Part shown: positions 33,339 to 45,618 of the stretch, piece after piece
Position numbering within the stretch: position 1 is the first letter of the stretch
Layout of the letters: every line of letters starts with the position of its first letter
NCBI GenBank assembly: GCA_014526335.1
Contig: JACTAT010000002.1
Coordinates: 106,523 to 170,522 of the forward strand
DNA from: Chrysaora quinquecirrha
Taxonomy: Eukaryota; Cnidaria; Scyphozoa; Semaeostomeae; Pelagiidae
Length of the DNA stretch: 64,000 nt
Direction: 5' to 3'
Made by a program: the position numbers and the translations under genes
The notes under the pieces: model-generated
The model's input: only the letters and a program-made list of their open reading frames with translations
The model's database searches: none
Told to the model about the DNA's origin: nothing

Positions 33339-33737
33339 GGCCCTGACCAAACGATCAAACACTTTTGGTCAAACATTTGAGATTTGTTAAAAAAGCAAAA
33401 TGTTTGACCATTTGGCCACGTCCAAAACCATTGCTTGTCCAACATTTTGCTTGCGTCAAGCAAAAAATGTTTTTGAACTTTTCAAAAATACCCCGCCACA
33501 AATTTTGCTTATATTTGTTTGTCAAGCAATGTTTGATCGTTTAACAACTTGCAACATTTCGGCACAAACAACATTTCTTAGCAACGAGGCGTTCGTGCTT
33601 GCTTGTGCATTAGCAATGACTTCGTTGTTCCCAAATGTTTGACAGCAGTGTTTTTGGACGTGGCCAAAAGACCAAACATTTGTTGTAAAGCAAATTTAAA
33701 ATGTCTGACCAACAATGTTTGATCGTTTGGCCAGGGC
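33339..33737. mobile_element. 399-bp TTAA-flanked MITE
   Basis: TTAA at 33335-33338 and 33738-33741. The termini are GGCCCTGACCAAACGATCAA and TGATCGTTTGGCCAGGGC (inverted). The flanks are themselves an imperfect ~53-bp direct repeat (GGTCGCTGACAG...ACGACCCTTAA) at 33286 and 33742. Confidence 0.55.
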
Positions 33738-33956
33738 TTAACGGTCGCTGACAGTCTTTGATAGTATACGACCATGTATGTACGACCCTTAACGATCCTT
33801 AAAACCATATACAAATCAGTCTTTAGAGTTAGCTCCTCTACAAAGCGCACCAGAACGGCGTTCTATTCTACATATGAAAATTTCGGTTTTAAATTGCTAG
33901 CAGTATAAACGAAGAATTAATAAATAACACAAATTGTTTGTCCAAACCTGTCAGCT

Positions 33957-36121
33957 TTACATTGCAGATTCGCTATTTTGCTTTAATTCTGCCGCTCCAG
34001 CCATCATTGTCCCTGTAACGACGGTAAACAGCGAAGTCCATGCATTGCGCGCATGCTCATCAAAACCTTTACCAAGAGCGTTTTCAAGTGTCCACAACAG
34101 CGCACTACCAACGGCCTAAGTAGAAAATTTTACGCTATTATGTCGGAAACACTACGGTTAAAACCAGTATAAAATAATGAATATGAAAAAAATAATAACC
34201 ATATCATTGCGAGGGAGTAACTGTGGCACGATAAAGTTCGCACAAAGCCTCAGTGGAATCTACAAATATGAACTGACAGTCTAAACGGTCTAAACCTTGC
34301 GCATGAGGACTTGGAGGCTACGAGAGATTACTGGAATCACTTCCTACATATTCAGTTATCAGGAATGATCACTTGAAAACTATATCCAAGAATCCTTGAG
34401 ATCATAAGAGACTTTCTCGTGGTGCCAGAAACTCAGCGAGGCCGGAGCCTCAGCTACAGTAAGCCAGGGTCATGGTCTCGATTAGTTACACTACTACAGA
34501 GATCTTAGCGACTGGCGCTTAGATACACCCTTTCACCTTCGCCTGTTTGTATTTGCGGGTTTCACTGTAATGAGAGCCCGGCCCGACCCTTGCTGTAATG
34601 TCATGTGGCTGCGGCTCGAACCCAATCTCATCTCGCTCAACTCCAGACGATGAGGAAGCCGATGATTTGTGGTGTATTGAATGTTCGGTCTCGGTCTGTC
34701 AGACAGACCTTAGGAGTAAGAACTATGTAATAAGTAATGACCTATGTAATAAGACTACTCATACCCGAAAATGACTTGGCTCCAAATTGAATTTAGCATG
34801 GCTTGCTCCGAGCTGCTTCAGTATGGGAACGAGGTTTGGAAGATCATTCAGCATAGCAACAGCAACTGATATCGTATCTATGACGCCTTTAGCATGCCTT
34901 GCGAGTCTATCGTCGGCCATGATGGCATCAAAATTGTCTTGGTGATCCATTGCAAAGTAGAATTTCGTTCGTATATCTGGATTCTGCTCAAACAATCTAA
35001 AGCATGGGAAGAATAAAAATTTTAAAGAATGGCCGCATTACCGATATTAATGATAGAAAAATTTCGTGAGTGCTAATTATTTTTTGGGGGTCTTGGCCCT
35101 TGAGGCATTAACAAGAGTTGCTCTACCTCGGACATTACTACCGGACATGACTCCGTTTCGGACAATATAGGACATACTATACAGGACACCGCTCCGTACT
35201 ATATAGAATATTACTCCGTGATGCCACCGCTGCATATGATTTTATCACCCACGCGAGACCCAGGGGTGTAGAGCTGGGGGAGCTGAGCCACCCTAGTTAT
35301 TGAAGAAAAAGGTCATTTTTCATATTTTGTATTGTTCTTCAACGAAATTCACAGCAGAACCCCTCTAGTTATTTTCCAGCTCTACACCACTGGCAAGACC
35401 CGAATTATACGCTGTCATACCGATCGGAGCGCAAAAAGACAGAAAAAAGCCAAAATGTCTTTTTGTGATTGCCAATTTTTCAGGTCATTTCAAATAGCTA
35501 CGCCAACATTTTATATGTAAATTAAAGCGAAACCGAAATTTCAGGTGCCGAAAAAGAAATGTCGTTAACGACAATTCTGTAATCTAGGCCGAAAAAGAAA
35601 CTTCAGACAATAAGTATTATTTTATATATTTTCGGCCGATGCCTAACTAAGGCGGTTAGGCCTCAACTTTGAGCGATTCTAGGTCTACCAACGTACCAAC
35701 GTAACAGCAATACAAGTTATCTAAAATCACAATTTTGCGTGAAGTTTTGATTCGGAGCAGAGTGCAAAACCGGAATGAGAACTTGCTGAATGAAAACATG
35801 AAGTTTCTATTGCCCTAAGAATAGTAAGTAGTAACTGATGGCTTTCGTTTACGAATTTACCCGGCTTCAGAATGTACATGTTTTGCTGGTGTTTACCATA
35901 ATAGCAATAACAAACAACATAGAGTCTTGTACGCACATGCCAAACATCTTTAATCCATAGCTTTGCGGGTCCTCTTCGATAAGCCTCCATGTTTTCTGAA
36001 TCAGCTCGATATCCTTCTTCGTAATTGAGGAATCTTTTGAGTCATTACTACCATTCTCCACAACACCGTTCGAGTTGTTATTATTTATCGGATGGACAAC
36101 ATTACTGCTACAACATCCCAT
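33957..36121 (-). CDS. Globin X-like, N-terminally acylated globin
   Basis: Three exons on the minus strand: 36121-35937 (185 nt), 34996-34765 (232) and 34115-33957 (159, stop TAA). Total 576 nt, 191 residues; junctions are GT-AG. The protein starts MGCCSSN, a myristoylation Gly2 followed by Cys3/Cys4 suited to palmitoylation, so it is probably held at a membrane. The globin fold begins near residue 35. The E-helix RLARHAKGVIDTI supplies the distal His, and GASHAKF the proximal His, so haem binding should be intact. Introns fall at positions equivalent to B12.2 (phase 2) and G7.0 (phase 0), the ancestral globin sites. Membrane-bound globins of this type are thought to act in redox or nitrogen-oxide chemistry rather than oxygen transport; that role is inferred. 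Confidence 0.85.
34413..34540 (+). mobile_element. SINE-like fragment in globin intron 2
   Basis: It carries CGTGGTGCCAGAAACTCAGC, GGTCATGGTCTCGATTAGTT and TTAGCGACTGGCGCTTAGA in the family order. The 5' A-box part is missing. Confidence 0.5.
35261..35392. mobile_element. 132-bp hAT-type MITE in globin intron 1
   Basis: The ends CAGGGGTGTAGAGCTGG and CCAGCTCTACACCACTG are inverted with one mismatch. It is flanked by GCGAGACC (35253-35260) and GCAAGACC (35393-35400), an 8-bp duplication with one change. Confidence 0.65.
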
Positions 36122-37632
36122 CTTCTCGGAGTCTCCGTCCTGTTTGCTCTAAAAATGAAAAATTTATAACTTAGAAATTCATCTGTTATTGAATAATAAA
36201 TGCCAGGATCTAAGCTGGTATAAATTTATTTATTGAAATTGTAATTTTCGTCATGATCTCTGAACAATAAATGCTTGATCCATTGCCCAAGATACATTTG
36301 ACCTAGTCCTAGCGATGACCTTTGCAAGCGGTTTCAGTCCATTTCGTCAGCATGCACTGTTTATCCCCATGACAATAAGACCTTTACTCTCTGATCTCAA
36401 ATTGCATGAAAATGTTTCCAGCCCCCGTTAATATTTCGACCCTCGCTGTTTATTTTAGCGAATTTTCTTTAACTATGCAAGTCTGGGTATGGACGGTGTA
36501 ACCTGCTAGGATTACAAGAACAAACACAAAGTTAGCGCCACGCATGCGTATTCAGTAACGCGCTCGCTTTTAGTGTGGAAAAATAAAACAAACAGAATTC
36601 TCATTCTTTAAGAAGCAGACTAGTAACAAATTAATAATTTTTCGGCATAGAAGTTGGAAAGGAACCAAAATGAGAATTTTTTTACGGCAGGCCGAGACTT
36701 CGTCTACCCGAGACTCTTCAATCAAAACCAGTCTTTTGCTACGAATTCTAGCTGAAACGCCGTTTACGTCTAGCCACCTCTGCCCAACACCAGCCAACAT
36801 GCAAAAAGAAGTTCGACATTGCTCGGCCCAGAACAGACGTCGTGACCGTTAGGTAACATTTTGTAGAGAGATGACGCACACGCACATTGACTATCCAAAT
36901 GACAAAATAAGACCAGCAAGACCATTATTAGTCTTCTTCAAGTGGGATGCCAGTCTCTTATTCGATTCTAAAATATTATCCGTTAGCAGAGGCGTACTGG
37001 CAGCGAATCTCAAGGGTTGCTATTTCCAGTAAAAGAGGCCTGTTTTCACTATAGCAATTTGTCTTGTTAGTTGCTTCTAGCGAGCTCCTGTGTAAATAAT
37101 CAATTCAAGGCAAGGGCTACTGTTCATGTTAATACTTCTTTTCTTGTTTAGGATACTTTGATGGCAAAACCGTCTCCCTTTTATACATATGTTCGCATTT
37201 CTATATTTTCTTGCTTCCATATGTTTGTGCGCATAAGCTGATTATCTTTTTATTTTAACTTCTTCCCAATTATCTGCATCATGAAACATTTCTGTGATTT
37301 CCAACTGTTTTCAGACTGAGCGAAACCAATCCAAATCTCTTCGAAATTCCAAGAAATCGAAGAGATTTGCTCAAGAAACAGCAGAAACAGTTTGTTAAAG
37401 ACCCTATAGAACAAGAAGGCCCGTGTTGCAATCGCAACCTAGCATCCCTGCCAGTCTTCCCCTGCGTCGTGTCTGAGTCGTGTCGTGTACTGTCAGCAAT
37501 GTTCTGGCACGGCACAGGCTCGACAGTTGGCACGACGGATGATTCAGAAATGAACAATTCAGATTGCAAAGAACAAAAAATTTTAGAAACATTTCCCCCT
37601 GACAACCTTTTATCAAAATATTTATTCAGCCA
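36122..37632. other. Globin upstream region
   Basis: Intergenic sequence between the globin start and the 5' LTR. No gene was recognised. The globin promoter is expected here but no TATA or clear motif cluster stands out. Confidence 0.4.
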
Positions 37633-37637
37633 CAATC

Positions 37638-38170
37638 TGTTGGGGAAACCCCGCGATCTCGCACTGCGCAGCTCAACCTTATTGTTGTTTATTTTATCGT
37701 TATTCTCAGTGCTTGTAATATGAAACATGCTTATTTAGATTTGTTCATTGATTCTTATGCCTACAGGTTCGGTATACTTTATTAATCATACTATTTTTTC
37801 TTTCTTATTGTTATTCGAATTATTGTACGTAAGAACCTCGATTAGAATCGATCGAGAACGAGGTTCCGGAAAATGAGTAACTTGTTTGTACCTTAAAGAA
37901 CTAAGAATTTACGTAAATTGTACTTAAAAAATCTTCCTAGTTTAATCTTATTGGTTCATAGTATTATACGCCCTTATTACGTATTTCCTTGTTGTAAGCT
38001 TTACATTATTGTACTTTTTTAACCTTGTTCAGTTGCGTAGAAGTTGAGTTGAAATTCGGATGAATTATGATATTTGAGTAAGAGTCGAATTCTTATTTTT
38101 GAGTTGATTTCTGTGGGTTCGAAAACGTATCTCTCCGAGTCAGTGCTTTAGAATAGTAAAATATTCAACA
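37638..38170 (+). repeat. 5' LTR of the BEL/Pao element
   Basis: 533 bp, begins TGTTGGGGAAACCCCGCG and ends GTAAAATATTCAACA. By reading it is identical to the 3' LTR. It is followed directly by TTTGGTCCACCGAAACCAGG, the expected place of the primer-binding site. Confidence 0.93.
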
Positions 38171-38217
38171 TTTGGTCCACCGAAACCAGGGATAGTTCTT
38201 GAAATCACAGAATCACA

Positions 38218-38847
38218 ATGGATGGATTAGAAAAATTAAAAAAGAAACGCGCAACGAGTCGAAGAAATGCGACGAAAATTGTGAACAAAGCCGAAGATTT
38301 ATTGAAGAAGGAAGACGCGGATATCAAGAAGTTGAAACATTTTCAAGATGAACTTCAAGAAAACATAATGGAATTGAGAGTTCTTGACAGGGAAATTATG
38401 GGTTTATTGAACGAAAAAGAAGATGAAGAAATTTCAGATAAGGAGATGGACGAAGTCCTGGAATATAGAGAAAAGACAGCGTGTGCACTGATGTCAATCG
38501 AAGAATATTTAAACAAGAGTAAAAAGTTGGAGAGAAGTGATTCACAAGAAAGTCTGTCTTCGATGGGTTCGATTTCAATCAGTTCAAGTGGACGGAAGGC
38601 GGTTCACGTGAAATTGCCAAAATTGGAGCTGAAAAGTTCACTGGAAAAGTCCATGAGTGGCAAGAATTCTGGGATGGATTCCGTTCTGCTGTACATGACA
38701 ATGATGATTTGACCAATGCGGACAAATTCAAATATTTAAAGAGCTATCTAGAGGACTCGGCAAGGACAGTCATCGCAGGTATGCCCATAACAGATGCCGA
38801 TTATGAGATTGCAGTTGACTTGTTGAAAAAAGATTCGCCAAGCCAAC
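38218..38847 (+). pseudogene. BEL gag 5' part, frameshifted and truncated
   Basis: The start ATG opens a Lys/Glu-rich helical N-terminus (MDGLEKLKKKRATSRRNATK...). The frame breaks at about 38631-38636 within CTGAAAAGTTC, and the expected DUF1759-like gag core continues in another frame to the hAT junction at 38848. The region between this core and the protease, including any zinc knuckle, is absent. Confidence 0.75.
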
Positions 38848-41800
38848 CAGGGCCGCCGAGAGGCAGGCCGAGGCCCTAGAGGCTATGGGGGCTAGGCAAC
38901 GTACCCTTATGGGGCCCCCAGCGCTGAAGGTCCCGGAAAATGTTTTGGACCACGCCCTCCTATGCACCGTTAAAACGCTGCTTCTAGTTGGAAAAGTACA
39001 CTGTTGAAAATTTTGAAAATTTTTAGGTGGAAACGCCTTTCTGAATTTCACTAAAGCCTTATTTCCGCACAGCGGCATTTTGCGAGCGAGCAGAAATTTT
39101 ATTGTTCCAATTGAAAATAAAGTTACACCTGAGCGACCTTTTATTGTGTAAATTCTATTCCACGTCTAAATCAACCGTTTAACTACAAGAAATGAAAATG
39201 CTGAGAAGTCCTAAAATGTCTATAAATTCACTTTGCGAGCCTTTTTAGTGCAAAGGCATTAATTACGTCACTGAAGTCTATTTTTTTTGTAAGTTCGCTC
39301 TCAATGCTTAGAATAGCCAAGTCGTTCAATCTTTCCTGCGTCATTGTGCTCCGCAGGAAGTTTTTGATGTGCTTGAGTTTGCTGAAAGATCTCTCTGCTG
39401 AAGCAACTGTAACTGGCAATGTGCAAAATATCCTCAGGGCAATGCATACGTTTGGGAATATCTCACCAAGCTTGAATTTGCTGATTTTGCTCAAGAGAAT
39501 GAACGGACTTAATGATTCTTCTCCAAAGTTTGCAGCATGAATTGTTTTCAGATGAATCATTTCTTCTCTCAGTTCATCTGGCAAGATATCGTCCTTGTAT
39601 TTCTTTGCCAGGGTAACACAGGCTGCCGAAATTTGCTGCTCTGTCAAGTCAAGGTATCTCCAAAGGAAACCAAACATATCATCGATTTTGTATGCAGCAT
39701 CATAGCGTGTTGAGAGGCCAGCAATGACTGAATCGATAATGAAATAGAAAACATCACGTCTAAATGCTGCTTCTTCCACTGCTTCAACTGCATCACCTTC
39801 TGGGGAAACATCTTCTTGCGTCTCGTCGAAAATGGTCTCCTTTTCGTCTTTCGTTTGGCTGGGAGATGTGAATCAATTTGCATACCTTCTGCAACCAACT
39901 TCGACTCATTCAAAATCTGATTCCACTTGCTGCGCAAATCTTTAAGGTCGTGCACAAGTGACTTAAGATTTGAGACCTCTATATCAATAGTGGCTTGCCT
40001 TGCTTGTATGACCTGGTTTCTTTGATCGATTGCTACTAAAATCTTCAACCAAATTGCAGACATGAGGATGCAAGTAAATGAAGAGATGTACTTTATGGTA
40101 CCGTTAACTTCCGTGGAGGTCTTAGGGTAAGATTCAGCGTATGAAGTTGCTCCAGTGCAGAACGTATACCTGGAAGATGAGCTGCAAATGGTCGCACACT
40201 TGCTACACGATCCGTCCATCTTGTACCTGACAGGCCATGCAATGAGGATCCAATGCTTTCTTGAAGAATTAACCATCGCTGGGGACTGCTGGAAAATAGG
40301 GTGTACACGGTTTGTACCATTCCAAAAAATGTCACTGCTTCTTTACAGCAAGCTGCAGAGTCTGCTCCACATAGATTTAGTGAATGGCAGGCACAAGGTG
40401 AATACAGGCACAAAGGATTTTCAGTGAGAATGTATTGTTGAGCTCCATTGTATTTGCCAGACATATTTGCAGCGTTGTCATACCCTTGACCACGGCAGTC
40501 TGCAACTGGAATCCTAAACTGTTTCAAAGTTTCCAAGATTAACGTAGCTATTTGAACACCAGTCTTCTTGCAGCAGTCAACAAATGTCAAGAATCGCTCT
40601 TGGACAGTATATTCTTGAAGCTCTCTCGTCAAATACCGGATGATGAAGGTAGTCTGCTCAACATGACTTGAATCAGGTGTTGCATCAACCATGATTGAGT
40701 AATATTTTGCATTATAAATTTCATCCAAGACACGACTGCGAACGTACTCTGCACAAAGACCAATGAACTCGTTCTGGGATGAAGCTGAAAGATAATGAGC
40801 TTGCAGTCTTTCACCTTTTTCCTGGGATACTTTAATTTTCGTCACATGCTCTCGTAGAAGTGGATCATAGTGAGAAAGGAGCTCAATGAGCCCTAAGAAA
40901 TTTCCATTGTGAAGATCACCAATTCTTTGTGAAGATCCACGAAAAGGCAGTCCTCTTTCACCAAGAAAGACAACAACATCAATTATTCTTGTAAGAATCT
41001 TCTTCCATTTTTGAGCCTCTGAGAGAACTGCTGCATCAGTGAGCATGTCAACCCCAGAAGATTCTTCCAAACGCCTCTCTAATTCACGCCAGGCAAGGTA
41101 GCATTTTTTATGCACCGTACTGTGCTCGTGCTCTGGAAGCCTGTCGTAAAGCTTTCGCCATTTTTGTGATGTGCTCCATCCATTTGCTGATGCCAAGATT
41201 GACTGAGATGATGATGCTTGGTCCACTGCACTAGGGAAAAGCCTGCATGGTAAACAGAATAAAGCACTCTTAGCAGGGCTGAACACGAGCCATCGTCTGG
41301 AACTCACTTCACCATTCTGTTGTTTGAAGTTCAGCACAGATGTTGGGAATTTTCTGCCAGTAACGTCATTAGGAAACTGCTGTGGATGTGGTAGATGGCC
41401 TTTCCGTATCATTTCTTCGATTTCATGTGTTGTAGGAGCTGCTGGAGAGGTTCCAATGTCAAAACCAAAATGACCTGGCTTGGTTGTTTCACCAGGAGTG
41501 ACTTCCTCTTGACTTGAGGGTGCTTCTAAAGATGCTCCAGACATCGATTCATCATGATCTGAGAGCTCTGGCGAAGCTGAAGCTGTGTGTTGAGGGGCAG
41601 CTTGTTCTTTGTGTGCGGGGCCCGGGCTATCATCTTTTTCAGATGGAGGTCGCTTTTTAACACCAACATCAAATAATGTAAGTGCACCTCTCATTGTTTC
41701 TTTATCCTTCTGCTCCTTTTCACGTCGTTTCTGAGCACCAGACTTGTGCTGGTAGGAAGACATATCTGCTTCGGTTTTCGCTTGTGCTGTTCTTTCTCTC

Positions 41801-42451
41801 TAGTACGTCTCCAAATCTAATCTAAGGCCATTGACGATTGTCACGCTTTTATGTCAAAAGCGGCTATTTTTGCCCAAAGGTTATTCCTTTTAAGGATCTA
41901 TTTGGATATTCAATTTCGTCATCATTTATCAATCACTTTTCTTTACAAAAGTAAAGTGATTGATAATTCATAATAACGTCATTTTGCGGCTATTTTTGCC
42001 CAAACGTTCTTCCTTTTAAGGATCTATTTGATATATTGAATAACGTCATCATTTATGAATCACTTTACAAAAGCAATTAAAACAACTATCGTATACCAAA
42101 GAAACCAAACAATGGGTCATTACAACGTAACAACAAATAAATGCCGAGCATGACATCAAAATACGCATCGAATTACGGATTCTCATGATTTTAGATATGA
42201 TGTAACTCAATGAAATGGTTTTTTGTCACAACACAAAGTTAATTTCAAAGGGAATAATTTAAGGCCCGTGATATCACTGCTAAGTGCAATAGACAAGAAG
42301 AAAGTTTTATTTTCCGGGCCCGTCACGGGGCCTAGCTCCATGAAATCACTACAACATACAATGGAAAATCAAAGCTTGATCTTTACGGGCCCCTTACGGG
42401 GCCCGGGCCCCGGGCAGTTGCCCCGGCTACCCCCCCCTCTCGGCGGTCCTG
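38848..42451 (-). mobile_element. 3.6 kb hAT-superfamily DNA transposon inside BEL gag
   Basis: The terminal inverted repeats are CAGGGCCGCCGAGAGG at the left and CCTCTCGGCGGTCCTG at the right (one mismatch). GGGCCC-rich subterminal motifs follow. It encodes a TTF-zinc-finger hAT transposase on the minus strand. The 8 bp flanks differ (AAGCCAAC versus GATGCGAA), so no target duplication is visible. Confidence 0.82.
39228..41763 (-). pseudogene. hAT transposase with TTF-type zinc finger (ZMYM1-like), frameshifted
   Basis: Read from 41763 leftwards. The first 556-residue frame contains the TTF zinc-finger region (RRWLVFSPAKSALFCLPCRL), a first catalytic-type Asp in MVDATPDSSH, a second in GQGYDNAANMSGKYNG and the GTRW motif. 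The frame changes near 40110-40150, and again near 39810-39840. The last piece carries the hAT C-terminal dimerisation block with TVASAERSFSKLKHIKNFLR, whose Glu completes the catalytic triad. Conserved residues are present, so it decayed recently or contains sequencing indels. Stop at 39228. Confidence 0.82.
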
Positions 42452-44242
42452 GATGCGAATAAGGATGCGCAGGAACCACCGCTAAACCCTAATGCAACCT
42501 CTTGGGTCGGTAGTGCCTACTCTGGGGATAGAGTGGCATTGCAAACAGCCTTAGCAAATGTGAATGGAAAGAAAGAAGGGCGAGTGCGAGTATTGTTTGA
42601 CACTGGAAGTCATCAATCCTTTATTACTGCTGAGGCTGTCAATAGGTTAGGTTTAAGGGCAGTTAGGAGTGAGAGTCTTGGAATCAAGGCATTTGGGAGT
42701 AAAGAGTCAGAGGTAGAGATGAGAGATATTGTAGAATTTACATTAGCTCCCGTTAAAGGTGGTGAGTCAGTAAAGATTGAATGCTTTATTGTTAAGGAGA
42801 TTGCTGGAATCAATAACGAGCATGTTGAAGTCATTAAACATGAGTATAAACATTTGTGCAAAGTTTATTTTTCAGATGCATCCAAGAATGAGGAAGAATT
42901 ACAAGTAGACATTCTAATTGGATCTAATTTCATTTGGGATTTCCAGCAAGGGGAAACAATACGAGGGGGGCCACAAGAGCCAATAGCAGTCAGAACAACA
43001 CTTGGTTGGGTTCTATCTGGACCTCTAAAGGCAGGTAAGACGTTGAGTTCTTCAAATACTTCTAATGTGAATTTTGTGTCAAGTCTTGTAAAATCCGATA
43101 AGCAGAGTATTGAAGAAAGTGTTCATGCCTTGTGGGATTTGGATAGCCTAGGAATTAGAGAAGAGAATGAGGTGCATGAAACTCTTATTGATAATATTGT
43201 TCATACTGGAGAGAGATACCAAGTGGGTTTGCCTTGGAAAGTTGGACATAGTGATTTGCCCTCTAATTATGATCTTAGTTTGATGAGATTGAAGAGTCAG
43301 CTAAGGAAGCTTAAGAAAGACCCTCCCATTCTTGATAAATACAATGAAATAATTAATGAGCAGGTGGGATCTGGTATTATTGAAAGAGTAATGGAACTAG
43401 ACAGTGCAGGAAAGGAACATTACCTTGCACACCAAGCTGTTGTAAGGGAAGAGGCCGAAACCACAAAGGTGAGAATTGTTTTCGATGCTTCTTGTAAAGC
43501 CAGAAAGTCAGGAACCTCCCTGAATGATTGTTTGCATGTGGGTCCGTCCTTAACACCCTTGATATTTGAAATACTGCTTAGGTTTAGAGAGAATAGGATC
43601 GCGCTGGTGGGAGATATCGAGAAAGCTTTTTTGAACATAGAAATTGATCCCAAGGATAGAGATTATCTTAGATTTTTATGGGTTAAGGATATTCAGGCAG
43701 AGAATCCTGAAATTGTGGTTTACCGTTTTAACAGGGTAGTGTTTGGGGTGAATTCCTCGCCATTCCTGTTAAATGCTGTACTTAGGCATCATATCGAAAC
43801 ATTTAAGCCAATTGATCCTGAGTTTGTATCCAAGTTAGAGAAAGGATTTTATGTTGATGATCTTGTCACTGGAGCGGTAAATTCGGAAGAAGCGTATGAT
43901 CTGTTTAACAAATCAAAAGAGAGAATGCAAGCTGGCGGATTCAGATTACGTAAATGGAAGACGAATGATGAGAAGTTGAGAGATAAAATTTATCAGTTAG
44001 AAAGAGAGAGTGATAGAAAGGGTAATGAGCCAACAACCCTTGATGGTAATTCATCTTATGCAAAAGAGACCTTAGGAGATATTAAGGGAACAGGAGAGAA
44101 AACTAAGGTATTAGGAATCACCTGGGATACCCAGAATGATAAACTAGAGTTTAATTTCGAGAAATTGTTGAAGGAAGTGGTAATCCAACCAAACGAGGCA
44201 TTCTTAGTACCCTTGCTTCATTATTCGACCCGCAAGGAATAG
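42452..44242 (+). pseudogene. BEL pol part 1: aspartic protease and reverse transcriptase
   Basis: Open from the hAT junction. Protease active site FDTGSHQSFI lies near 42595-42625. The reverse transcriptase has LVGDIEKAFLNIEI (first catalytic Asp, ~43600) and YVDDLVTG (YVDD box, ~43850). The frame ends at 44242 after a shift at about 44183-44195, where the expected continuation lies in the next frame. Confidence 0.85.
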
Positions 44243-45618
44243 TGAGTCCGGTTGCAGTCACAGCCAAGGTGCTATTTCAGGAATTATGTATTGACAAGTT
44301 AGGATGGGATGACCCACTCCCACAAGACAAAGCATCCATATGGGATAAATGGCTACAGGATCTAGGAGAGGTAGGAGAAATATCCATTCCTAGGTGTATG
44401 TACGATGAGAGTGAAGGAGAAGTACTGTCATGTCAACTGCATGGATTCGGAGATGCAAGTAAGAAGGCATACTCTGCAGTTGTCTATGTGGTTTATGAAA
44501 CCACCACAGGCATTTATAGCAAACTGATATGCTCGAAGACACGTGTTGCGCCATTGAAAAGTCTCTCAATACCTAGATTAGAGCTAATGTCGGCTAGAAT
44601 TCTAGCAGTATTAATGAACACTGTTTATAATGCCCTCTGTTCTCAAGTAAAGATAGACTTAGTTAGATACTGGCTAGATAGCAAGACTGCGTTATATTGG
44701 ATCTTTAATAATGGACAGTGGAAGCAGTTCGTGCAGCATAGAGTTAACGAGATTTTGACTTTGTCTAAGAAGGATTCTTGGGGACATGTGGGTGGTTTAG
44801 ACAATCCGGCAGATCTAGGATCTAGGGGTGTAACAGCAAGTCAGCTTAGAGACAGTAAAATCTGGTGGGAAGGTCCACATTGGTTGAGAAAAGGAAAAGA
44901 AGAATGGCCAAAAAGTTTATGTTTGACAGAGTCAGATGATGTGAGTGAAGAGAAAAAGAAGGCTAATGTATTGAGTGTAGTAACGGAAAGAGTATCTACT
45001 GTAAGTAATCTCATAGATATAAATAGGTTCAGCACCTTAGGAAGACTTCTCAGAGTCACAGCATATGTAAAACGATTTATTGCCAATCTAAAGCTTAAAA
45101 GAGCGAAAGAAGAGATGATTAAAGACAACCTGAGTGTGTGTGAGATAGAACAGGCAGAGAAAATGTGGATCAAGGATGCGCAAAATGCATTAAGGAAAGA
45201 ACAGGATTTTACGAAAACTCGTATTAATCTTGGAGTTAAAGATGTGAACGGAATACTTGTGTGTCACGGAAGATTAGAGAATTCAGATCTGGATATAGAG
45301 TCGAAATTTCCAGTAATATTACCAAGAGATCACAGATTTACGAATTTGATCATATTAGATTGTCACGATAGAGTGCATCATTGCAAACTCAGATCAACAC
45401 TTGCAGAATTAAGATCTAAATTTTGGGTTACAAAGGGTAGACAGTATGTTAAAAGGATAATAAAAGATTGCTTCATTTGCAGAAAACTTGAAGGAAAATC
45501 GTATGGTTCTCCATCATCAGCCCCTTTACCAGAATTCAGAGTAAAGAAGCTCCACCCTTCAGCAATGTTGGGGTGGATTTTGCAGGTCCCTTGTTTTTCA
45601 AAGATAAGGAAGGTATGA
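44242..45618 (+). pseudogene. BEL pol part 2: RNase H-like/A17 region and integrase zinc finger
   Basis: It contains LHGFGDASKKAYSAVVYVV and RYWLDSKTALYWI, the RNase H-like acidic positions of the Peptidase_A17-type region. An HHCC zinc site follows: HDRVHHCKLR then DCFICRKLEG. The frame is lost at about 45544-45551. Confidence 0.82.
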
